Assembly (NCBI GenBank): GCA_030549775.1
Contig: CM060171.1
Span: 1,604,001-1,668,000 of the forward strand
Length of the DNA stretch: 64,000 nt
Direction: 5' to 3'
DNA from: Tamarix chinensis
Lineage: Eukaryota > Streptophyta > Magnoliopsida > Caryophyllales > Tamaricaceae
Positions 35,212-46,797 of this stretch are shown here, piece by piece (position 1 is the stretch's first letter; each line of letters opens with the position of its first letter). Position numbers and translations under genes: made by a program. The notes beneath the pieces are model-generated. The model made no database searches, was not told where the DNA came from, and saw nothing but the letters and a program-made list of their open reading frames with translations.

Positions 35212-35614
35212 CTATACGTGTGTCACGTGACTACTACTAACAATTGATATTTTAGCCATGAGACTAATTATAGTTATCGACATGTGCGCCATGGGACTAC
35301 TCATGGCCATTGGCATATGTGCTACTAGAATACTCGTGTGCACCAACACCTGCACCATGGGACTACTCGTGGTTGTTATAACATGTGTCTCAAGACTACT
35401 TATGGCTATCAAGATATATGTCACTAATTACTTGTGGCTAATTTCATCAATTGCAGCCACCAAATCACTTTTTCCATAGCCAACATTTTCTTCATGGGCT
35501 TATAGGCCACATAAGGTGATGCCTAAAATTTCCGTGGAAAAATATTATAGCCACAGAATTTTTAATTATTAGCCACAAATGTTCTAGTGGCCTATGTGAT
35601 GATTTGTTGTAGTG
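33509..35614. mobile_element. Non-autonomous CACTA (En/Spm-like) transposon, 2,106 bp
   Basis: Ends are inverted CACTACAACAAA, followed on both sides after eight to nine less similar bases by ATAGGCCAC. CACTACAA(G/C)AAA is the standard plant CACTA end. Both subterminal regions are filled with variants of TTTGTGGCTAACTTGCCAC (33,600-34,330) and ATGGGACTACTCATGGCC-type repeats (35,215-35,440), as expected for transposase-binding subterminal repeats. The middle is AT-rich with a (TTA)n run (35,158-35,212); no transposase is visible. Flanking trimers are TAA and TGA, not identical. It sits in Copia element 2 gag. Confidence 0.85.
35158..35212. repeat. (TTA)n microsatellite in the CACTA element
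   Basis: About 17 uninterrupted TTA units. Confidence 0.9.
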
Positions 35615-35685
35615 TGATAAAGACAGGATCAAGGGAAAGGGGAAGATACCCCAAAAGAAAGGCTAGTAAAAGACTCAATCCAACT

Positions 35686-36527
35686 TGATGCAGGAGCATC
35701 TAATGATTCTCATATTCATATTGATTCTCAAGGTAAGGAAGAATTAGCTTTCTTAATATTGGAGCCTATCATATTAAATATTCTTGATAATTTGTCTATG
35801 CTTGGTGTTGAAAACAATTCAAGTTGTTCTTGTAGGTATGTTACATATTTGCAAGAAGAAGATGTTAATACACCTTAAAGTGTACAAGCATTCAAAGCAT
35901 GCAAGACTATAACATACATGGGATGATACTTTACAACAATAAGATATGGTGATGATTATCATTAGTTGTATTAACTTTTTGTAAACCCTAAGTGTATTTT
36001 ATGTAAGTTAGGGTTTGATGTAATTTAATGTATGTATTATAGTTAATTGTATGGCTTTGTAATGTTAGTCATTAATATCATTTAGACAATGGTATTGTGA
36101 TTAAGATTAGGTATTATATGGGTTTAATTCAAGTAGGATAATTTAGCTTGAATTAAGGTAGGGAACCGGCTGGTTAAGCTTAAAGGTGTCAGCTACTTCC
36201 TCCTTATATATACCCTTGTACACGCCTAAATGATAAGAAAGACTAGATAAAATTTTTGAACAAGAAATTAACCAGCCAAGTTGTGTTTTATCCTCTCTTT
36301 GGAGTCTCCTTTGATCAAGGAAAGCCTGAGGCATTCCTTCCTCTATTGTCCTCCTTTATTCGAATCTTGAAATCAGCTTCAACCTTTGAAGAAGTCCAGC
36401 CAGGTTGCATCATTTGTGATAGTTTAATCAACATTAAACCAAATCTTCCTACTGCATAATCTCGTGATTGACACAATCAAACAATAGCAACTGATCCAAC
36501 TCTTCCCTCCACTTTGATTACACATCA
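35686..36527. repeat. Solo LTR, 842 bp, inside Copia element 2 gag
   Basis: Perfect 5-bp duplication CAACT on each side (35,681-35,685 and 36,528-36,532). Ends TGATGCAGGAGC and TACACATCA form an inverted TGATG/CATCA. Interior has a TTATATATACCC box near 36,203. Precise fit of ends and duplication makes this a confident solo LTR of a family not otherwise seen here. A short open segment at its left (TGATGCAGGAGCATCTAATG) is not a gene. Confidence 0.85.
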
Positions 36528-37000
36528 CAACTTCAAAAGGGGAGACAAGATTTAGAAGAAGAAAGTGACATGCTATGTTTGTGGGAAGATGGGTTATAAA
36601 GCTTACCGGTGCTATAAGAGATAGGGTTAAGGAAGTTATACTTAAAAGGCTCTAGCACCTCCAACTCCTCAAGTCAATATTTTTGAGACTAAAGATATGA
36701 TTCTTGTTGTAGTTGAAGCTAACATGGTGAACAACCGGGTATTTATGTGATAGTAGAGAGTTATTAACCTAGTTCAAGGATGTTAATCAGGTCGAGCTTG
36801 TCTACATGGGCAACCAAGCCACAATCAGCGTTCTTGGAAAAGGAAATATTCTTATAAAAATAAATTTTTATTGAGTTATGTTTACTTTGTAGCTTCCCTC
36901 CATAGGAACTTGGTTTCTGGTATCTTATTGATTAGAGCTGGTATGTAACTCCTGTTTAATGTTGATAAGGTAGTAATAACAAAGGGTATTTATGGGTAAT
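36528..37000 (+). pseudogene. Copia element 2 zinc knuckle and protease remnant
   Basis: Around 36,565-36,615 the strand reads KKVTCYVCGKMGYKAYRC, a CCHC knuckle in which the His is Tyr. The region homologous to the protease follows (near 36,720, VEANMVNNR), but the WILDTGAS segment found in Copia element 1 is missing here, replaced by a short unrelated stretch with stops. Later pieces (RNLVSG near 36,905) resume the alignment. Confidence 0.65.
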
Positions 37001-37039
37001 GTTCTTTTTTATTTTAATTAAATGAATTATGATGGTTCT

Positions 37040-37543
37040 GCTTATTTGTGTGAGTATGTTGATATTTGGCATGGTAGATTAGGGTATGTGAACATAACTT
37101 CCTTGATCAAACTTAAAAGTTTAAAATTAATTAATGTGATAGACACTAATAGAAAATCCTTAGGTAGAGGAGGTAGATGGTATTAAGTGACTTTTATTTA
37201 TGTTTACTCGAGATATACTAAGGTTTACCTCCTTAGGTCTAAAGGTGAGATAGAAGATATTTTCTTAAAATATAAAGCAGAAGTTGAGAACCAATTAGAT
37301 CGTAAGATAAAGAAGCTTAGGTTTGACAGGAGTGGTAAATATGGAACTAGCTTCCTAAAGGAATTTTGTGATATTCATGGTATTATGAATGAGAACCATG
37401 CTCCTTATACCCCACAACAAAATGGCATAGCTGAAAGAAAAAATAGAACTCTTAAAGAGATGATGAATGATATGCTTTTAAGTTCTGGTATGTCTGATAA
37501 TATGTGGGTGGAAGTTTTTTTTTGTCTTCTTGTTATATATTAA
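37040..37543 (+). pseudogene. Copia element 2 integrase
   Basis: A pre-integrase relic IWHGRLGYVN lies near 37,065. A 118-codon open stretch (37,187-37,543) covers the core: the first catalytic Asp region reads FIYVYSRY (usual FIDDYSRY, Asp lost), while LRFDRSGKYGTSF and NGIAERKNRTL keep the second Asp and the Glu. About 160 bases that should encode the interdomain segment are missing at 37,140-37,180 relative to element 1. Confidence 0.8.
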
Positions 37544-38140
37544 ACCGTGCTCCTCATAGAAAACTAGATAAAACACCATATGATATATGGAAAGGATTTG
37601 CACCAAATATAAAAAATTTTAAAAGTATGGAAGTGTCTAGCTAAAGTTGGCTTACCTGATTTTAAAAGGACTAACTTAGGAACTAAGACATTTGATTGTG
37701 CATTTATTGGTTATGCTCAAAACAATGTTGCTTATAGATTCTTATGCTTAAGTCATAATTCAATTTGTGAATCTAGGAATGCATTGTTCTTTGAATACAT
37801 GTTTCCCACGAAAAATAATGCATGTGATATAGCTAGCTCTTCTAATACTATTCCTATGAATTTAACGGTGACTTCTTCTATTTCTATAAATGATGATGTT
37901 GTTGGCGAACCTAGGAGAAGAAAAATACATAGGATAGAAAATATCTTTGGACCTAATTTCATGACTCATTTTTCTTATTGAGAATGATGATATAGATAGG
38001 ATCAGTGAGGAATTTTTTTCTGCCTTTTTGATTGAAGAAGATCCTAAATCATATAATGAAGCAGTAAATTTAGTTCATGCTAGTTTGTGGAAAGAATAAA
38101 TTAAAAATGAGTTAGATACAATAATGTATAATTACACATA
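37544..38140 (+). pseudogene. Copia element 2 integrase C-terminus and linker
   Basis: Relics LNRAPHRKL, KTPYDIWKG, TFDCAFIGYAQNNVAYRFL and ALFFEYMFP continue the integrase C-terminal domain seen partly in element 1, then an ASSSNTIPMNLTVTS linker and RRRKIHRIENIFGPNF, typical of the integrase/RT junction in Copia. Frameshifts interrupt it. Confidence 0.65.
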
Positions 38141-38780
38141 AGATAGTTGACATGCCTAGAGGAAGTAAACAAATTAAATGTAAATGAGTCTTTAAAAAAA
38201 TTAAGAACCAACGGAACCATTGATGAGTTTTAGGCTCATTTGGTAGTTGTAGGCTATAAACAAAAGAAAGATGTTGAATTTTTTTATACTTATTCTCTTG
38301 TAACTAAGATTGCCACTATTCATTATTTAGTCACCTTGGCTGCTATCCAGAGACATGTCGTTCATTAAATGGATGTTAAAACTGCATTTTTGAATGGTTA
38401 CCTTAAAGAAGAGATTTATTTAGAGAAGCCTAAGGGTTGTGTGGTGGAAAGTAGGGAGAACAAAGTGTGTAGATTGAGAAATCTATTGTATTGCCTTAAG
38501 AAACCACCTAAATAATGGTATGAAAAATTATACCAAACTTTAGTGAGCGATGGTTATGTGGTAAAAGGATCTGATTCTTATGTTTACTCCAAGATGTTTG
38601 GACATAATTGTGTGATTATATGTTTGTATGTTGATGACATGTTGATTCTTGGTACTAATGTGACTGTGTTCAATGAGAACAAATTATTTTTGTCTTCTTA
38701 CTTTGATATGAAATATCTATGTGAAGCGAATGTAATTCTTAGTATTAAAATGAGAAATACCGAGAAGGATTTTTCTTAAG
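38141..38780 (+). pseudogene. Copia element 2 reverse transcriptase
   Basis: Ordered Copia RT motifs: AHLVVVGYKQKKDVEF (38,230), a MDVKTAFLNGYLKEEIYLEK stretch at ~38,370, NLLYCLKKPPK at 38,480 (stop where W is expected), then a 78-codon frame with VIICLYVDDMLILGTN around 38,610, carrying the intact YVDD catalytic motif. At least five stops or frameshifts make it inactive. Confidence 0.85.
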
Positions 38781-38799
38781 TCAGTCACACTATGTTGAT

Positions 38800-39544
38800 A
38801 AGATATTTGAAAGGGTTGATTGTCATGATAAATTTCCTATGAAAACTCCCTACAATCGTAGCATTCATTTGAAAAAGAACCAAGGTTCTAGTGTTTCACA
38901 AGAAGAATATGCTAAAATCATAGGTAGTGTGATGTTCCTCATAAACTATTCTAGACCTGACAAAAAATATGTTGTGAGTAGACTGAGTAGATATACTCAT
39001 AACCCAGATAGAGATCATTTTACTGCACTTCAGTGTTTACTCAGATGCCTTAAGGTTATTAAGAATTTGTGTTTACATTTTTTGTAAATTTCCTACTAAG
39101 TTAGAAGGATTTACTTCTGATAATTGGATTTCAGATAACAATGAGTTCAACTCCACTAGTGGATATGGTTCACACTAGGAGGAGGATTTGTGTCATGGAA
39201 GTCCGCTAAGAAGACTTGCATTGTTCAGTTTAAGATAGAGTCTGAGTTTATTTCCCTTGAGTTAGTTGGTCAAGAGATAGAATGGTTGAGGAATATTTTT
39301 GGTTGATATGCCATTGTGGAGGAAATCAAATGTGATAGTTTCCTTGCACTATGATTCACAAACACCTATTAGTGTTACCAAGAATAGTGTATATAATGGT
39401 AAGAGGAGACACATTCATGCAAGACATAGTTCTATAAGAGAACTATTGAGGAATTGTGTGATCTCCTTAGAGTTTGTCAGATTAGAGAAAAATATGGCAA
39501 GTCCTCTTATAAAGGGTCTAACGAGAAGAGTTATCCTCGAATAG
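38800..39544 (+). pseudogene. Copia element 2 RNase H
   Basis: IIGSVMFLINYSRPDKKYVV then LSRYTHNPDRDHFTALQCLL is the RT/RNase H connection of Copia. FTSDNWISDNNEF and STSGYG carry the RNase H core with changes. The last frame (39,299-39,544) reads ISVTKNSVYNGKRRHIHARH then LIKGLTRR, the usual RNase H C-terminus. Broken by stops between. Confidence 0.8.
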
Positions 39545-40155
39545 TCGAGGGGATGGGGCTTAAGCCTTTGAGTTAAGAAAAGTGTGTTGGATACCACTTG
39601 TCTTCAAACGAAGCCATATGATTGCTCTATTGCATTATATTCCCATCCATATGGAAGTGGTAATGCTTTATTGGACAGAGATTAATCTCTAAATGAGTTC
39701 ATAGCTCTATTTTGGGTGGCCTTAGAAAGATGAACTCATTGCCAGATATAACTAAGGTTGAGCATTATTATGCTTTTAATGAATCCATATCCTTGTATGG
39801 TAGTGCTTACGAGATGCACTTGATGGATTTTCCTAGATGAGTGTGAAAGTGGCGGTGCATTTTATGAAAGACTAAGGATATCTTTATAGCGGACTCATGA
39901 GTACCTAAGGTATGCACATGACCATTAAAAGCATTTCTTTATAATCATAAAAATTACAGAATTCTAGGTTAGACATGTGTTGTGGAGGTCTCAATTGAAG
40001 TCAAGGTAGTTAAAGACTCATTTACTTCCTAAATACAATTGTTTTCTCACTTCACTATGTATCAATTCGATCCTCGTGATATCGATACTTAAGTGTTATA
40101 CCTTCTTTGTCCATTTTTTTGTGTGTTTGTTTTCGTTTTTCCTTTGGTGGGGAAT
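39545..40155 (+). other. 3' untranslated region and polypurine tract of Copia element 2
   Basis: About 600 non-coding bases between the RNase H stop and the 3' LTR. Ends TTTGGTGGGGAAT just before TGTTAAAC at 40,156; GGTGGGGAA is the likely polypurine tract. Confidence 0.6.
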
Positions 40156-40884
40156 TGTTAAACAATGGCAAAATTTATATTGTTTTTTCTGTTGTTGAGA
40201 GTTTTTCCTTGTCATACATTAGTGTGAAGGGGGAACTTTTCTCAACATAAATATCCTCCTACTCACCTTAGTGTTTAACGTAATCGATATGGGATATTTT
40301 ATAGTAGTGATCGGAGGGATCTAATAACCACATGCGTGCGCACTGGTCGTTTGGTCTAGGTTGGTTTGGGCTTATTTGCATGGGTGCGTTATGGTTCCAG
40401 TAGGCCCAAGCCTTATATTCTTTTTACTTAAATTTTATTTCTTTTTCCCTATTCTTTCCTTGACTCAGTTTAACTGTTTTGATTTTACCTTCTCTTTGAA
40501 CGTTTCAACTATGCACACAATGTGTGCATTGTGGGAGGATTGAGTCCATTGTGATTGGTTATTTTTGGGTTCAATTTTTCACTTTAAAATTTGGATTTTG
40601 TATTGTTGTTTTGTATACAAAACCAAGCACTTTTATCACACACTCAACCTCCATTTTTTCATTTTTTTTTACATCAACTGGGAAAATATGTACAATTCCA
40701 TACTCTTCAATCTTGAGGGCAAACCGAAGTAAAGGATTACACTGGAGATATGACCGTGATTCACTTTAAGGTAGCAATTTTGTTTACAATACAACATCAA
40801 TTCTGATAAGTTCTTCTCTCAATGTCATTTAATTTAATATTTTTTAATTTATTTTTTTATATTTCTATATATATTATTCCAACA
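40156..40884 (+). repeat. 3' LTR of Copia element 2
   Basis: 729 bp from TGTTAAACAATGGC to TATTATTCCAACA. Aligns with the 5' LTR at 31,839 (see its entry); the extra length lies in scattered small indels. Bases outside the two LTRs (TAGCA; TATTC) do not match, so the target duplication has decayed or an end is misplaced. Confidence 0.8.
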
Positions 40885-41830
40885 TATTCAATTGAAAATT
40901 TTCATTTGGCACATTTGAAAAAAAAATTCAAATGGAAAAATCTAGGGCTAAAAAATAGGTGAAGTTGAAATTATTGATATAGGTTCAAATTTATTAGTGG
41001 ATGTATCAAGAGAAGAATGATCTCATATAGATCTAGTCTCGGTAATAGATTCGAAAAAACAAGGATCAAAATTAGTGGCCTCAAAATTGAAAGACTCGAA
41101 AAGAAGTTGAGAAAATTATGTTGATGTTCTCCCTCCCTTCTCACATACTCAACCAGAAGTTAGTTCGAGTAATAGATCTTTAATTGACAATGCTAATTAC
41201 TAGATCTAGGAAATAAATTCAAGCTATGAGATTTAGGGTTCACGACAGCCTATACTAGAAATTAGAGTCCCATTCTCCTTATTGATAAAGATTAGAAGTT
41301 TCTGGTGATCTTTCTTAAGTTTGGCAGTGCTTGTTAAGGAAGTGTTACCTTTGTATGCTTTCTTAGCTTCCATGGCATAGAGTTAGATGGAGTTTGGGTG
41401 TCATTAGATTTGTTACCCTCATTGTCTTTTTTTTCCACTCTATGACGGAAATAGTTAGATTGGTGTCTCATTGTAGCAACACTGACAAGTAGCAAACTAC
41501 TGAGGGAGAGTGTGATTACTATGTGCTAAGTTTGGCAATCGATAGCTAAATATATATATATATATGCGGGGTTTTATAAGCACACCCAAAGTGTTGAGTT
41601 TACACCCCTCAAAATTCCTTGGTGTTTTTTTTTTACCAATTTGAATCTTTCATCTATGTACAACTCTTCTTAATACTCTTTTTTCTCCTCTCCTCAATTA
41701 ATCACACAACATTTAATTCTTTCAACCTTGAATAGAATAAGTATAGATGAAGATAATGAATCTAACGATTATTTTAGCGAAGATGACTCAACAAAACAAT
41801 AGTAAGAGAATTTCTTTTCCAAAAAAATTG
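40885..41830. other. Non-coding DNA between Copia element 2 and the MULE
   Basis: No gene seen. A (TA)n run is at ~41,550. From ~41,565 (GCGGGGTTTTATAAGCACAC) the sequence may be the MULE terminal region, but no matching inverted end was found to the right. Confidence 0.35.
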
Positions 41831-41831
41831 A

Positions 41832-42040
41832 GCTTGATGGTTAAGTTACCTGTAATAACTTATAGTTAATGAGTAATTCACCCATCAAAAAACAAAACTG
41901 ATGGATGATCCAGCCATTAGAAGGGAAGGCTGACGGGTGAGTCACCCATAAGAAGGTAAGCCTAACAAGTAGATCACCCATCAAAAGGTGAATCTGATGG
42001 GCAGCTCATCCGTTAGGTTCTAATATTAATAGGCAATTTA
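41832..42040 (+). repeat. 32-bp tandem repeats upstream of the MULE transposase
   Basis: Six to seven degenerate units of about 32 bases, of the form TGAYGGGTGANTCACCCATC plus AAAAGGTAANNC. Each unit carries a small palindrome (GGGTGA.TCACCC). The position, ahead of a Mutator-like transposase, suggests subterminal repeats. Confidence 0.6.
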
Positions 42041-42199
42041 CTCAATAGCAGGTAAGATCTTTCAACGTATTTTCCTTCAATTTTAAACTTTGGTGGGCGA
42101 ATTACTCAAAAATCCTCCCTCTGTAATTTTTTGCTATTCATTTTTATATTTATGTAGTCCTTATAATTTCATATTTTGAAGATTAATTACATAATCAAG

Positions 42200-43166
42200 A
42201 TCTAGTTTACACTTATTGGAGTGGATTATTTGCTATAGACAAGATTTTTAATGACCGTGAGTCATTAATTAGATGGGTTAACGTAATTGAAAGGCCACAT
42301 AATACAGTTTTAGGTATCTAGAGGTCAAAAAAAAAGGTAGGGTTTGGATACGTTGTGAGAAAGGTGGTGCTTATAGAATACAACCTTAAGTTAATACAGA
42401 AAGTATTCGATCTACAAGGATCAAAAATTATGGTTATGAATTCAGGATTCATTGAAGGGAAGATGCTTGTGGTGGTTGGAGACTAGTGGTAGAATGTGGA
42501 ATGCATAATTATATATTATTTGCAGGGTCATTCATTTGCTTATCAATTATTTCCAAAAGAACACAAGTCGATGCATAAGCTAACCCAAATAAATGTCAAA
42601 CCAAGGGAGGTTATCCACAAGTTAAAATGGGGTGGTGGGGATGATACTACAATGCTTAGGACAATCTATAATGCTAGATATAAGTTCAAGGTACAGAGCT
42701 TGATGAGGCATACAGTTATGCAATAGTTATTGCACTTCATGGAAACTAATGAATACTGTTCATGGCATCGTCAGTTTCCTGACTCTAATGTGGCTAGTGA
42801 TAATGAATTTGTGCACCCGAATTATGTTTCTTTGTTGCATGAGTTTCCATATGTAATTTGTTTGGATTGCACATACAAAACCAATAAGTACAACCTTCAT
42901 TTCTTGAAGGTCATTGGTTGTGTATCTGGTGGTAAGAATTTTACTATTGCCTTGGCATTTATGACAAATGAAAAATAAGATAACTATAAATGGATGCTTG
43001 ATAAGGTAAAGAGATTGATGGAGCCTCATGTAGTGATCATTGATAGGAAATTAGGACTAACACAAACAGTGCCAAAAGTATTTCCTAATGCACCACCCTT
43101 CTTATGCAGATGACACATTAGTAAGAATGTTCTCTCTCATGCTATAAAAAAACTAAGAAGTATAGT
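42200..43166 (+). pseudogene. Mutator-like (MULE, FAR1-related) transposase, N-terminal two-thirds
   Basis: In shifting frames: a FAR1-type zinc-binding domain (WIRCEKGGAYR at ~42,350; WRLVVECGMHNY at ~42,470); a linker GHSFAYQLFPKEH and NVKPREVIHKLKW (42,526-42,630); IYNARYKFK; then the MULE catalytic core, VICLDCTYKTNKYNLHFLKV at ~42,855 with the first catalytic Asp, FTIALAFMTNEK, VVIIDRKLG with the second Asp, and FPNAPPFLC / HISKNV. Stops break it at several points. It ends at 43,166 where long LTR copy C begins. FAR1 transcription factors derive from such transposases; this one is a transposon relic. Confidence 0.85.
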
Positions 43167-45280
43167 TGTAACACCCCGATTTTTACCACTAAAAAATTTC
43201 GTTTTACAGCGAAAATATATAAGTAAAATATTAGGGGTTACCGTCGTAATTGACATGAGTCTAGTTTATTCAATCATCCTTACATCAATCACAAATATAA
43301 AACATTTACAGTAACACAAGGAAATTAAAAGTGAAAAAAACATTTATAATACAATAATGAGTTTGGAGTTTAATCTCGAGTTACAATAAATTAAATACAA
43401 AATAAGGAATATAATGGATCAAGTGTCTAAAAAGGTATCCGAATAAATATATCTACTAGATAGCATTACTCTTCACCCAAACACCCAGTACAAATAAAGT
43501 CACACATCCCCACATAGTGCATCATAGGCAACATAATCACCTAGGGAATATTATAAGACCTGCATATAAGAATTAGGGTTTCCTACTCATGAGAATCAAT
43601 AACACCCATAAAACGAGTAGTCAGTACGCTACGTATTGAGCAAAGGAATAATATAATCAAAACAAATATACAATTAGCACATGCTTTCACAATGGATGAT
43701 AAGTATACATTCAGACAAATGAAATATCTCATAAGACAGATAATGATCTAGGTCTTTTTATTAGATATAATCCATTTTCATTCTTTTATATAGGTTGAGT
43801 GTAGGAACCCCACTATTCTTAAACCCATGGAACAGCCTGAAACACCTTCTTAAGGACAACACACCTAATCCACTATTATCATCCGATGGAATGGATATGA
43901 AAACACCACCTTCTCTGGGAAGAACACTCTTAAGCCACTATTCTCTCCGGTGGAACAGAATCTATATAAAAACAACACCTTGGTCCTGACTCACATATTC
44001 CTCAACTTTAAATCATTAGTGTCTTTTCCATAGGTTATACTATTATATTTTCATTTCATGATGAGTAGGACCCCACTATTCTTAATCCGGTGGAATAGAA
44101 TGAAACACCTTCTCGTAGCAAAATTCTCCTGAGCTATTATTCTCTCAAGTGGAACAAATATTAAAAACTTCATCTTCTAAGGGCAGAACGCTCTCAAGCC
44201 ACTATTCTCTCTAGTAGAACGAAATATAAAAAATCACCTTAGCCATACTCACGTGCTCTTTCACTTTAAGTGATTAGTAGTTTATGCATGACTAATTCTC
44301 AAGCATTTAAACGCATTAAAGCAGATATACACATAACACAGGCTAAAGTCCTTAAGTATTTTCAAACCCTAATTACACACCCCTAGTATTCATTCTCCCA
44401 TATTGATTATTCCACCATAAATTATATTATATCATCCTTGAATTTCATCATTATTATCATACCCATAATTCATGGTCTAACACCCACATCATACACATAC
44501 ATTAATAATATTATTTAAGGTACTATTCACAGAATTACTAATAACCCAAATTTCATAAGTAGTCACAATTCCTCCTATAAGACTCACATGATTACCAAGT
44601 CCAATAAACAACCTCATAAGGTCAATCATTAGTAACATATCCATAATCCAAATAACCTCTAGATTTTACACATGGAATGATAGCATTATCATTTTAAGTT
44701 ATTATGCCTTAATTATATCATTATTCCATTCTGAAGGACCCCAAATCAACAAATAATACTTCCAAACATTTCTCAAGATATCACTATCATATTTTTAATC
44801 TACCTAACACATAAAATACCACAATTGCCTTATCATCCCATAATGACCAAAATTTCCTTAAGGATAAAATAATAACCTTTTATTTTATAAAGTCTTTTAC
44901 CTTCCACACACATTATTTTCCAAATCCACCAATCATCATCATACCTCATAAACATGCTTATTTCCTTTATCATAGCTTATTTAGCCCACATTCATACCAT
45001 AAAATATATTTCCGCAATTATGTCATTATCATAACAAAATCATAACTATACCACTTACCCATTTTTACTTTCTTTCAAACATAATATCCATATCATCACA
45101 AAATATCACGATCAACATATATTAAATCATATAGTAATGATATCATGAAAAACATACGTAACCATCCAAGCAAATAACATAAAACCCTAAATATTGATTA
45201 GTATCCTTATCAACTAGGATACCAGGATCTAAGCATGTAAATCTTAGACTTCCTCCTCTGAGATTACCAAAATACCACCT
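43167..45280 (-). repeat. Long LTR family, copy C (partial, minus orientation)
   Basis: Starts TGTAACACCCCGATTTTTAC and shows the family order: GTTACCGTCG near 43,240; GTCAGTACGCTACGTATTGAG near 43,620; a diverged array (43,795-44,250) in which the core reads CCACTATTCT...GGTGGAAC; then a long AT-rich stretch. Its element-sense first half (GC island, LTR start) is missing. The right limit is uncertain because it meets the copy D leader. The left flank is MULE. Confidence 0.6.
43795..44250 (-). repeat. CCGGTGG-type internal array, copy C (diverged)
   Basis: Words such as CCACTATTCTTAAACCCATG, CCACTATTCTCTCCGGTGG and CCACTATTCTTAATCCGGTG recur about every 60 bases in two blocks that open GAGTGTAGGAACCCC and GATGAGTAGGACCCC. 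The most divergent version in the window, showing copy C is old or from a subfamily. Confidence 0.7.
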
Positions 45281-45548
45281 ATAGAAAATAATAAAATCCA
45301 TAGTTAGGCTCAAAGAGTACAATTGAGGGAGAAATTAGGGTAAAGAGGGTAAAAATGGAAATGACCATAGGAAGATGGAAGCTTGAGATGTATGGATGTG
45401 TAGTGGAATGTGTGGTGGAGCTATAATAAAAATTTTGTGGTGTTTGGATAAGGTTTGGGGTGAAAATAGGGGTGCACAACTGAAAATGGGGGTTGCACAA
45501 GCGTGCTGCAGGTAGTGCACACCTTAGCCAACCGCTCTGATACCAACT
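45281..45548 (-). other. Leader remnant of the element owning LTR D
   Basis: Downstream (minus strand) of LTR D and its primer site: AGAGCGGTTGGCTAAGGTGT, then C-rich sequence with GTGCAACCCCC and GTGCACCCC. It may be untranslated leader of a gypsy element, joined to copy C. No coding pattern is recognisable and the left border is unclear. Confidence 0.4.
45534..45545 (-). other. tRNA-iMet primer binding site of LTR D
   Basis: The minus strand reads TGGTATCAGAGC, the exact initiator-Met primer site, three bases (AGT) after the LTR end GGGGTGTTACA at 45,549. This is the direct proof that the long repeat family is an LTR and fixes its transcription direction. Confidence 0.9.
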
Positions 45549-46267
45549 TGTAACACCCCAAAATTTACACTTTTTTTAAAAGCAATACTCATAAATTAAA
45601 ACTGTAAATTTTGGGTATGTTACCACCACACTTAGTACCAGACCAGTTCACTTCTACCGTTCCGGCACCAAGTGCTAAGGCTAAGAAAACATTATCAGTA
45701 ATACCATATAAATTCAAATTTAAAAAAAATGAAAATTAGAGTATGCGCAAGTCTTACATAATTCGAAATACCAAATATTGTTTTTCAAATAATAATTAAA
45801 CAACATTAACAAAGTTGTTTCGGCAACTTAAACATAATAAAAATAACATGAGTTATAAATTAAAAGAGAACGGCCACGTCTCTCTAGAAATCGATCCAGT
45901 CCAACTATCACTCTGCCCCTTCTATTGTCCCGTAGACATCGATAGAATCAAAGTAGGTATCTCCTACCTGCAACAAATTAGACGGGTCTTCTGCTCGTGG
46001 GAATGAGCAGCACCCATGAAACGGGTGATCAGTATGCTACGTACCGAGTAAGGTAACCAAATACTAAGGCCGTCATATAACACATTAATTCATGTAGGAT
46101 AATGATCACATACAATTATAACCCACACATATGATACATAGAAGCATAAAGTGAAATCCATAACTTATAATCAACAGTCCACACATAAGGCCCAAAAAGA
46201 TCCGGATTAATCATTTAATCTTTCTTTTATCAAAAGTCAATACACACCATGCCTTTTATCAATCCAT

Positions 46268-46710
46268 GCGAAAACAGGAACACCCCACTATTATAACCGG
46301 TGGGCCGAACACACATAGGGTAAAACCCTAACCACTATTCCTGACCGGTGGATCAGTCTGGTTCCTGCTCGCATCATATCCATGCGAAAACAGGAACACC
46401 CCACTATTATAACCGGTGGGTCGGACACACATAGGGTAAAACCCTAACCACTATTCCTGACCGGTGGATCGGTCTGGTTCCTGCTCGCATGGTGTTTCAC
46501 TGTAAGTAATTAATGTCTTTTAAGAGCTTTAACAATTCTGGTTTGTATTTATTGAGCTCAAGTCACCCCACTATTATTGTCGGTGGGTCGGTCACACATA
46601 GGACCTCATGTCCTAACCACTATTATTACCGGTGGATCGGTCATATATAGGGTAAAACCCTAACCACTATTCCTGACCGGTGGATCGGTCTGGACCTGGC
46701 TCAATAATCT
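46268..46710 (-). repeat. CCGGTGG internal array, copy D
   Basis: CCACTATTATAACCGGTGG and CCACTATTCCTGACCGGTGG words. The first block (46,268-46,370) is repeated almost exactly at 46,378-46,490 (CATGCGAAAACAGGAACACC...GGTTCCTGCTCGCAT), a recent duplication of about 114 bases. A second block follows TTGAGCTCAAGTCACCCC at ~46,553. Confidence 0.85.
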
Positions 46711-46797
46711 TCCATTTTAAAAGATTAATGTCTTAAGTATTTTAATCATAACATTAGCCACTCACAAACATTAGCCCAAACATGCATAACTAATTCC

